A DNA stretch of 6,665 bases, taken from contig JAHIJU010000291.1 of assembly GCA_018898235.1 (NCBI GenBank), forward strand, positions 1 to 6,665, written 5' to 3'. The stretch is from Actinomycetota bacterium. Lineage in GTDB: Bacteria; Actinomycetota; Actinomycetes; Actinomycetales; Cellulomonadaceae. The notes beneath the pieces are model-generated. The model worked only from the letters and a program-made list of their open reading frames with translations, searched no databases and was not told the DNA's origin. A program made the translations under genes and the position numbers. Positions 1-6,359 of the stretch are shown here, piece after piece (positions within the stretch are counted from its first letter, which is position 1; every line of letters begins with the position of its first letter).

Positions 1-376
1 GGACCTGCTGGACGTCGTTGGTCGTCCGGGTGATGAGCGTCGGGGCGCCGAACTTGGCGACCTCCTGGGCGGAGAACTCCTGGACGTGGCCGAACAGGCG
101 CTGTCGCAGGTCACGGCCGAACTGCATGGCGGTCCGGGCGCCGAAGTAGGTGGCGATCACGGCGGCGACCACCTGGCCGAGGCTGACGGCCAGCATCCAG
201 CCGCCGGTCTGCCAGATGACCTTGGTGTCGCCGGCGGTGACCCCCTTGTCGATGATCCGGGCGTTGAGGTTCGGCAGGTACAACGTGGCGAGCGTCTGGA
301 CCAGCTGGAACACCAGCAGGGCCGCGACGGCGCCGCGATAGGGCCGCAGGTGTTCCCGCAGCAGTCGCATCAGCAT
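1..376 (-). CDS. ABC exporter, N-terminal membrane part (partial, runs off the left edge)
   Basis: The first 125 residues of a fused permease-ATPase (type IV/ABCB-like) exporter are visible. Residues about 15-37 and 58-80 are hydrophobic and would be the first two membrane helices of the six-helix domain. They are followed by a charged cytoplasmic stretch (FGRDLRQRLFGHVQEFS) and the TRTTNDVQQ motif at 117-124, typical of the intracellular coupling region of bacterial multidrug-type exporters, including heterodimeric ones. The ATPase half lies outside the window. ATG at 374-376 is chosen because a GGAGGG Shine-Dalgarno (386-391) sits 9 nt upstream. A second ATG at 368-370 would give a TGATG stop/start junction but is 15 nt from it. 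The gene overlaps the tetR-family stop by 7 nt, so the two are probably translationally coupled and the repressor likely controls this pump. The substrate cannot be read from the sequence. A partner half-transporter gene may follow beyond position 1. Confidence 0.9.
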   Translation of the reverse strand, partial: MLMRLLREHLRPYRGAVAALLVFQLVQTLATLYLPNLNARIIDKGVTAGDTKVIWQTGGWMLAVSLGQVVAAVIATYFGARTAMQFGRDLRQRLFGHVQEFSAQEVAKFGAPTLITRTTNDVQQV

Positions 377-1071
377 GGGGTGGATCCCTCCGGGACGAGG
401 TCGTGGGGGTCGAGGGGTGAGTCCGGGTCGACGACACCGGACAGGAACATGGCGGCGACGTCCTGCGGCGCCGGGACATCGCCGCCGTCACCGCCCGAGC
501 GCGCGCTCTCGACGGTGCGGACGGCCGTGCCGACCAGGATCGTCGCGAGCAGATCGGCGACCTGGTGCGGGGGCAGCCGCAGCCGCGCCTCATCGGGGGT
601 GAGCAGGCGGATCAGCTCGGCGCGGATGGCCGCGCCCGCGGTGCGACGGCGATCCTGCCAGTCGGCAGGCGGGCCGTGGTGCTCATCGCCGGCACCCGGC
701 CGGCCGACCTGGTGGAGCAGTGACATCCAGGCGACGGTGCGCTCGACCCGGGCCTGGCTGATCCGCATCACCTCGATGATCCGCTCCTCGAGGGGTGCGT
801 CGAGATCGATGGAGCGCATCGGCACCAGCGCAAGACCCGGGTCGATGGCGGCCAGCACCGCCTCGCGCAGCAGCGTCGTCTTGTCCTCGAACACGCGGAA
901 CAGCGTGCCCTCGGCCACGCCGGCCGCGGCCGCCAGGTCGCGTGTCGTGACCGCGGTGCCGCGCTCGAGGATCACATCCTGGACCGCGGCCAGGATGGCT
1001 TGCCGCCGTTCGTCCGGCGGTAGCGGCGACGCGCGGCCGGCGCGCACGGCTGGTTCGGGGACCTGAGGCAC
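370..1071 (-). CDS. TetR-family transcriptional regulator
   Basis: A 233-residue protein of usual TetR-family length. Residues about 22-72 form the DNA-binding domain: helix 1 (RRQAILAAVQDVILERG), then the helix-turn-helix TTRDLAAAAGVAEGTLFRVFEDK at 42-64, with the recognition helix around 53-61 and the usual K-x-x-L continuation into helix 4 (KTTLLREAVLAAID). The remainder is a variable ligand/dimerisation domain with no recognisable pocket signature, so the ligand is unknown. GTG at 1071 is the only usable upstream start, because an in-frame TAG lies 9 nt before it. There is no Shine-Dalgarno, but a -10-like TAGCAT ends 6 nt upstream, which suggests a leaderless message beginning at the GTG. 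A palindrome between the -35 and -10 elements is the likely autoregulatory operator. The gene overlaps the exporter start by 7 nt, the common arrangement of a repressor with the pump it controls. Confidence 0.93.
   Translation of the reverse strand: MPQVPEPAVRAGRASPLPPDERRQAILAAVQDVILERGTAVTTRDLAAAAGVAEGTLFRVFEDKTTLLREAVLAAIDPGLALVPMRSIDLDAPLEERIIEVMRISQARVERTVAWMSLLHQVGRPGAGDEHHGPPADWQDRRRTAGAAIRAELIRLLTPDEARLRLPPHQVADLLATILVGTAVRTVESARSGGDGGDVPAPQDVAAMFLSGVVDPDSPLDPHDLVPEGSTPC
386..391 (-). promoter_or_regulatory. Shine-Dalgarno of the ABC exporter gene
   Basis: GGAGGG on the minus strand, inside the 3' end of the tetR-family gene, 9 nt before the ATG at 376. It decides between two in-frame ATGs, favouring the upstream one, and implies that ribosomes finishing the repressor can reinitiate on the exporter. 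Confidence 0.7.
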
Positions 1072-1077
1072 GCCGCC

Positions 1078-1107
1078 ATGCTAAGTGAGTGAGTGCTCAC
1101 TCCGCAA
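1078..1107 (-). promoter_or_regulatory. Predicted promoter of the tetR-exporter operon
   Basis: On the minus strand a -35-like TTGCGG (1107-1102) is followed by an 18-nt spacer and a -10-like TAGCAT (1083-1078). The A of the GTG start codon region is reached after only 6 nt (GGCGGC), so the first G of GTG (1071) is a plausible transcription start and the message would be leaderless. The -10 fits the TANNNT actinobacterial consensus; the -35 shares only TTG with TTGACA. Confidence 0.55.
1087..1102. promoter_or_regulatory. Palindromic TetR-type operator
   Basis: GAGTGAG-TG-CTCACTC: 7-bp perfect inverted arms around a 2-bp centre, adjacent to the start of the TetR-family gene. It lies almost exactly within the spacer between the predicted -35 and -10 elements, so a bound dimer would block RNA polymerase. 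Similar TGAGTGA-type palindromes are, from general knowledge, common operators of TetR-family repressors. I see no second copy elsewhere in the window. Confidence 0.75.
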
Positions 1108-1156
1108 ACTCATACCCGCCACATGGACCCGTCCGTGGTGAGCCGCCCGACGCAGC

Positions 1157-2311
1157 TCAGGGCTGATCGGGCGACGGCGGCACGCTCGGTCCTGCCGGCG
1201 GGACGGCCGCCCCGCCCGGACGCTGACCCGCCTCGGCCGACGGGTCGAACGGTGCGCCGCTGAACACCCCGGCGCTCGTCGCATCGGCAGTGGCGGCAGC
1301 CGACTCGCGGCGTGCCTCCGCCAGCGCGACCTTCGGATCGGTGAGCGTCACCGGCGGCAGCTCACCCTCGTCGAGCGGCGACGTCCCCGCCGGACGTGCC
1401 GACGGCTCGCCGTCGGCACCCGATCCCCCGAACGCCTTGGCCACCACGCCCAACGCCCCGGACAGCTCGGCCGGCAGGAACCACATCTTGTTCGACGGGC
1501 TCGCGGCAACCTTCGGGAGCATCTGCAGGTACTGGTAGGCAAGCAGCTTGGGGTCGGCGTCGCCGCGGTGCACGGCGTCGAACACCTGCAAGATCGCCCG
1601 CGACTCGCCCTCGGCGGTGAGGATCGCGGCCTGCGCGGCACCCTCGGCCCGCAGGATCGCCGCCTGCTTCTCGCCCTCGGCCGTGAGGATCTGCGACTGC
1701 TTGACGCCCTCGGCCGTGAGGATCGCGGCACGACGGTCACGTTCGGCACGCATCTGCTGCTCCATCGAGCCCTGCACCGAGGCCGGCGGTTCGATCGACT
1801 TGAGCTCGACCCGGTTGACCCGCACGCCCCACCGACCGGTCGCCTCGTCCAGCACGCCGCGCAGCTGGCCGTTGATCTGGTCACGGCTGGTGAGCGTCTG
1901 CTCCAGGTCCATCGAGCCGACCACGTTGCGCAGGGTCGTCACCGTCAGCTGCTCGATGCCCTGGATGTAGTTGGCGATCTCGTAGACCGCGGCCTTCGGC
2001 TCGGTGACCTGGAAGTAGATGACCGTGTCGATGCTCACCACGAGGTTGTCCGAGGTGATCACCGGCTGCGGCGGGAAGGAGACCACCTGCTCGCGCAGGT
2101 CGACCGACGCCCGGACCCGGTCGACGAACGGGATCAGCAGGTGCAGTCCCGCCTCCATCGTCTTGGAGTACCGGCCGAGTCGCTCGACGATCATCGACAC
2201 CGCCTGCGGCACGATCCGCACCGAGCGCGCCAGCCCGATCACGAAGAACAGCACCACGAGGGCCAAGACGATGTAGATCACGAACTGACCAGGACCAGAC
2301 GCAGCGAACAC
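1157..2311 (-). CDS. SPFH/Band 7 membrane protein, QmcA/paraslipin type
   Basis: A 384-residue stomatin/prohibitin-family protein. Residues about 10-28 (VIYIVLALVVLFFVIGLA) form one N-terminal membrane anchor. The SPFH domain follows at about 30-190 with the family stretch IVPQAVSMIVERLGRYSKTMEAGLHLLIPFVDRV and the DLREQVV, SIDTVIYFQVTEP and QGIEQLTVTTLRNVVG segments. Residues 196-239 are four 11-residue repeats (AILTAEG...Q), a coiled-coil oligomerisation arm. LLAYQYLQMLPKVA and NKMWFLPAELSGALG are typical of QmcA/STOML2-like members. Such proteins form large membrane rings and organise lipid domains or protect membrane proteins; a specific role here is not shown. The Ala/Pro/Ser-rich tail (about 296-384) is longer than in E. 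coli QmcA. GTG at 2311 is chosen because GGAGG lies 6 nt upstream; the ATG at 2316 is out of frame. The gene follows nfeD by 26 nt, the classic SPFH-NfeD pair, as in the M. tuberculosis Rv1487-Rv1488 pair. Confidence 0.93.
   Translation of the reverse strand: MFAASGPGQFVIYIVLALVVLFFVIGLARSVRIVPQAVSMIVERLGRYSKTMEAGLHLLIPFVDRVRASVDLREQVVSFPPQPVITSDNLVVSIDTVIYFQVTEPKAAVYEIANYIQGIEQLTVTTLRNVVGSMDLEQTLTSRDQINGQLRGVLDEATGRWGVRVNRVELKSIEPPASVQGSMEQQMRAERDRRAAILTAEGVKQSQILTAEGEKQAAILRAEGAAQAAILTAEGESRAILQVFDAVHRGDADPKLLAYQYLQMLPKVAASPSNKMWFLPAELSGALGVVAKAFGGSGADGEPSARPAGTSPLDEGELPPVTLTDPKVALAEARRESAAATADATSAGVFSGAPFDPSAEAGQRPGGAAVPPAGPSVPPSPDQP
1595..1726 (-). repeat. Four tandem 33-bp units encoding 11-residue coiled-coil repeats
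   Basis: Residues 196-206, 207-217, 218-228 and 229-239 of the SPFH protein read AILTAEGVKQS, QILTAEGEKQA, AILRAEGAAQA and AILTAEGESRA. The DNA repeats with a 33-bp period and moderate divergence. An 11-residue (hendecad) period is typical of the coiled-coil segment following SPFH domains, so this is a protein-structural repeat rather than a mobile or regulatory one. Confidence 0.85.
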
Positions 2312-2317
2312 GGCATA

Positions 2318-2322
2318 CCTCC
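2318..2322 (-). promoter_or_regulatory. Shine-Dalgarno of the SPFH gene
   Basis: GGAGG, 6 nt before the GTG at 2311, in the 26-nt gap after nfeD. It fixes the GTG start, because the nearer ATG at 2316-2314 is in another frame and immediately abuts this site. Confidence 0.8.
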
Positions 2323-2337
2323 GCTAGGTGGACGGAA

Positions 2338-2781
2338 TCAGCGCGCCGCAGGCGCGTCGAGCGGGACGACGACGGCGGTGGCACCGTCGATCCGAGTCAC
2401 CGTGACCGGCGCACCGGGAGGAAGGACCACGCCGGCCTCGGTGCGGGCGGACCAGACCTCGCCCGCGAGCTTCACCCGGCCGGTCGCCACGTCCACCGCG
2501 GCGACCACGACAGCCGGACGCCCGACCAGGGCCGCGGCGTTGGTCTCCTCCAGCGGGATCCTGCGCCTCAGGCGACGCAGCAGCCAGGGCCGCAACGTGG
2601 TCAGCAGCACGGTCGCCACCAGGACGGCGACGACGATCTGCACCCACAGCGGGGCACCGAGCAACGAGGCGAGCGCCCCGGCCAGAGCGCCGCCGGCAAG
2701 CATGACGAGAACCAGTGACAGCGTCAGCATCTCGACGATGCCGAGCACGAGCGCCGCGCCGACCCACCACAGCCAGGCCAT
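2338..2781 (-). CDS. Short NfeD-family membrane protein
   Basis: A 147-residue protein of the short NfeD class, lacking the ClpP-like protease domain of long NfeD proteins. Residues about 3-66 contain three closely spaced hydrophobic segments (WLWWVGAALVLGIVEMLTLSL, VLVMLAGGALAGALASLLG, VQIVVAVLVATVLLTTL), followed by basic residues RRLRRR at about 69-74 facing the cytoplasm. Residues about 83-142 (LVGRPAVVVAAVD...GRVKLAGEVWSAR...PPGAPVTVTRIDGATAVVVPL) match the soluble OB-fold of NfeD proteins. Family members are partners of SPFH proteins, and the next gene, 26 nt downstream, is one. Start choice: ATG 2781 has a GGAG ending 10 nt upstream; GTG 2787 is in frame but only 4 nt from it, so both are possible. 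The gene begins 49 nt after the stop of the ABC ATPase gene and is probably co-transcribed with it. Confidence 0.9.
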   Translation of the reverse strand: MAWLWWVGAALVLGIVEMLTLSLVLVMLAGGALAGALASLLGAPLWVQIVVAVLVATVLLTTLRPWLLRRLRRRIPLEETNAAALVGRPAVVVAAVDVATGRVKLAGEVWSARTEAGVVLPPGAPVTVTRIDGATAVVVPLDAPAAR

Positions 2782-2801
2782 CGCCACCCAACTCCCCCCG
2801 G

Positions 2802-2820
2802 TCGCGCCACCATGGCGCGA
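2802..2820 (-). other. Perfect inverted repeat between the ABC ATPase and nfeD genes
   Basis: TCGCGCCA-CCA-TGGCGCGA: 8-bp perfect arms around 3 nt, 10 nt after the ABC ATPase stop and about 20 nt before nfeD. As RNA it would form a short, stable stem-loop. No U-tract follows on the minus strand (the next bases are G-rich and include the nfeD Shine-Dalgarno), so a classical intrinsic terminator is unlikely. It could be an mRNA-processing or stability hairpin, a partial attenuator, or a protein-binding palindrome. Confidence 0.5.
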
Positions 2821-2830
2821 TCTGTCGATC

Positions 2831-3658
2831 CTACGGTGCCGAGCCTTCCGGCGAGTGGTGACCGGTCGAGACCTGCGGGAGGGCCCTGGCCGACCAGCGG
2901 TCGGCGCTGTGGTGCAGGTGCAACGGCAGGTCGAACGTCCCGGAGAGGTTCTCCGCCGTGAGCACCTCCTCGAGCGTGCCCGCCGCGAAAGCACTGCCCT
3001 TGCGCAGCAGCAGCGCATGGGTGAAGCCCGGCGGGATCTCCTCCACGTGGTGGGTCACCAGCACCAGGACCGGGGACCGCGGATCGCGGGCCAGCTCGGC
3101 GAGCGCACCCACCAGCTCCTCGCGACCGCCGAGGTCGAGGCCCGCACCCGGTTCGTCCAGCAGCAGCAGCTCCGGGTCGGCCATCAGCGCCCGGGCGATC
3201 TGGACCCGCTTGCGCTCACCCTCCGACAACGTCCCGAACCAGCGCTGCCCGAGGTGCTGCACGCCGAACGCCGCCAGCAGGTCCTGCGCACGCGCCTCGT
3301 CGACACCCTCATAGGCCTCGCGCCACCGTCCGGTGACCCCGTACGCCGCCGTCAGGACGACGTCGAGCACGGTCTCGCCCGAGGGGATGTGGTCGGCCAG
3401 TGCGGCACTCGACAGACCGATCCGCGGCCTCAGGTCGAACACGTCGACCTTGCCCAGCCGGCTGCCCAGCACCTCGGCCACGCCCTCGGTCGGGTGCATC
3501 CGCCCCGAGGCCACCTCGAGCATCGTCGTCTTGCCCGCGCCGTTGCGTCCCAGGACGACCCAACGCTCCCCCTCACGGACCGTCCAGGTCAACCGGTCGA
3601 GGATCGTCGTCGCCCCTCGCCGGATCGTCAGGTCCTGGAGGTCGAGCACCGCCGTCAT
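2831..3658 (-). CDS. Stand-alone ABC transporter-type ATPase
   Basis: A 275-residue single nucleotide-binding domain with every catalytic motif: Walker A GRNGAGKTT at 37-45, Q-loop region around residues 75-85, signature LSEGE at 144-148 followed by RKRVQIARAL, Walker B LLLLDEP at 164-170, D-loop GAGLDL, and the switch histidine in VTHH (H203). The LSEGE signature and the VTHHVEEIPPGFTHALLL ending resemble soluble ModF/YlmA-like ATPases. No membrane permease gene is adjacent, so a transport substrate cannot be assigned; a non-transport role is possible. A 30-residue His/Ser/Pro-rich tail follows the core. The ATG at 3658 lies 38 nt after parE. Upstream, TAGGGT ends 8 nt before the ATG and there is no good Shine-Dalgarno, so the gene may have its own leaderless promoter or be read through from parE. 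nfeD follows 49 nt downstream. Confidence 0.9.
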   Translation of the reverse strand: MTAVLDLQDLTIRRGATTILDRLTWTVREGERWVVLGRNGAGKTTMLEVASGRMHPTEGVAEVLGSRLGKVDVFDLRPRIGLSSAALADHIPSGETVLDVVLTAAYGVTGRWREAYEGVDEARAQDLLAAFGVQHLGQRWFGTLSEGERKRVQIARALMADPELLLLDEPGAGLDLGGREELVGALAELARDPRSPVLVLVTHHVEEIPPGFTHALLLRKGSAFAAGTLEEVLTAENLSGTFDLPLHLHHSADRWSARALPQVSTGHHSPEGSAP

Positions 3659-3672
3659 GGCACGAAACCCTA
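3659..3672 (-). promoter_or_regulatory. Possible -10 element for the ABC ATPase gene
   Basis: TAGGGT (3672-3667, matching TANNNT) sits 8 nt before the ATG in the 38-nt gap after parE. No convincing -35 is visible. The same spacing is seen at parE, which makes a leaderless start plausible but unproven. Confidence 0.3.
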
Positions 3673-3696
3673 GTCGTCGTCGCGGGTGGGAAGAGG

Positions 3697-5826
<2,130 letters not shown>

Positions 5827-5840
5827 GGGACGCGATGCTA
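5827..5840 (-). promoter_or_regulatory. Predicted -10 element of parE
   Basis: TAGCAT (5840-5835) lies 8 nt before the GTG at 5826, with no Shine-Dalgarno between. It is identical to the -10-like hexamer of the tetR gene. I see no clear -35, which is common for GC-rich actinobacterial promoters. A start of transcription at or beside the GTG is inferred. Confidence 0.45.
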
Positions 5841-5921
5841 ACCGCCGCGCACGTCCGGGCCGGGACACCATGCCGCCCGGCCATGAGGTCGCAGCGGCCT
5901 GGCCTCCCGCCCCGCGCACGT

Positions 5922-5942
5922 GACCGGCGTGTAACGCCGGTC
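5922..5942. promoter_or_regulatory. 21-bp palindrome in the parE/zinc-ribbon intergenic region
   Basis: GACCGGCG and CGCCGGTC are perfect 8-bp inverted arms around TGTAA. It lies about 80 bp upstream of the parE -10 and about 50-100 bp before the candidate starts of the divergent gene. Neither side is an mRNA 3' end, so an operator or a leader structure is more likely than a terminator. Confidence 0.45.
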
Positions 5943-5960
5943 CCCGCGGACGGCCGCTAC

Positions 5961-5986
5961 GTGACATCCGTGTGACGGCACGTCAC
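5961..5986. promoter_or_regulatory. Cluster of GTGAC half-sites including a GTGACG-GCA-CGTCAC palindrome
   Basis: GTGAC occurs at 5961-5965 and 5972-5976, 11 bp apart, with the inverted GTCAC at 5982-5986. The second and third form a perfect 6-bp-arm palindrome with a GCA centre (5972-5986). A further GTGAC starts at 5920, overlapping the arm of the larger palindrome. This arrangement suggests a regulator site controlling the zinc-ribbon gene, parE or both; the regulator is unknown. Confidence 0.45.
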
Positions 5987-6026
5987 GAACATGTACGCGA
6001 TGAGCGAACCTGGGCATCTGGAGGGC

Positions 6027-6284
6027 ATGGATCCTGCAACGGGATGGTTCGATGACGATGTGATGACCATGACGCCCGAGCAGAAGGCCCCCCTGTCCGC
6101 CGCAGATCGCTGCGACCGGTGTGGTGCGCAGGCTTACGTGCGTGTCTCCCTGGCCGGAGGCGAGCTGCTGTTCTGCGCCCACCACTACCGCGAGCACGCC
6201 CCGAAGTTTGCCGACGTCGCGACCCACATCCAGGACGAGACCGACCGGCTGCTGGCCGAGCACGGCGCTGGAGCGGCGCTGTAG
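6027..6284 (+). CDS. Small Cys/His zinc-ribbon protein (DUF7455-like), function unknown
   Basis: An 85-residue acidic protein with the core APLSAADRCDRCGAQAYVRVSL, then GELLFCAHH, then a helical tail ending in IQDETDRLLAEHG. Cys29, Cys32, Cys50 and His52/His53 form a CxxC...CxHH set suitable for one zinc ion. This matches the small actinobacterial DUF7455 family, which from memory is often encoded beside the principal sigma factor gene; no biochemical function is known to me. The start is uncertain. In-frame candidates are ATG 5991, 6000, 6027, 6063, 6069 and GTG 6060. ATG 6027 has GGAGG upstream but only 2 nt away. Codons before 6063 have noticeably fewer G/C third positions (15 of 24) than those after, and family members usually start about 10 residues before the core, so 6063 is a serious alternative. 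It is divergent from parE and convergent with the sigma gene. Confidence 0.82.
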   Translation: MDPATGWFDDDVMTMTPEQKAPLSAADRCDRCGAQAYVRVSLAGGELLFCAHHYREHAPKFADVATHIQDETDRLLAEHGAGAAL

Positions 6285-6292
6285 AGGCCGTA

Positions 6293-6359
6293 GAGCACGT
6301 TCGAACGACGAAGGGCGCCGGGAGGATCTCCCGGCGCCCTTCGTCGTTCTGACGTGCTC
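6293..6359. terminator. Bidirectional terminator hairpin between the zinc-ribbon and sigma factor genes
   Basis: Positions 6303-6324 and 6328-6349 are 22-bp perfect inverted arms around a GAT loop, with a GC-rich core and AA/TT near the stem base. Outside them, GAGCACGT (6293-6300) pairs with ACGTGCTC (6352-6359); between inner and outer stems lie one possible G-U wobble pair and one mismatch. The structure starts 8 nt after the zinc-ribbon stop and its outer arm includes part of the sigma gene stop codon, so it can serve both convergent transcripts. No long U-tract follows on either strand, as is usual for actinobacterial terminators. Confidence 0.85.

Noticed and set aside
86..1066. A 326-codon plus-strand frame opposite the exporter and tetR genes
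   Set aside because: Low-complexity Arg/Ser/Gly-rich translation, no domain, fully antisense to recognisable genes.
1119..1138. Imperfect hairpin (CCAC, GGAC against GTCC, GTGG) between the SPFH stop and the tetR promoter
   Set aside because: Only two 4-bp stems with a 2-nt bulge and no U-tract; too weak to call a terminator, although the operon end should lie near here.
1568..3673. A 701-codon open frame on the plus strand, antisense to the SPFH, NfeD and ABC ATPase genes
   Set aside because: It lies opposite three well-supported genes. Its translation is rich in Arg, His, Asp and Leu, with no recognisable domain. Long antisense frames are expected where stop codons are rare in GC-rich DNA.
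5827..5967. A 47-codon N-terminal extension of parE
   Set aside because: The extra residues (Arg/Gly/Pro-rich) have no counterpart in the family, conserved sequence starts just after GTG 5826, and the stretch contains a promoter-like element and palindromes.
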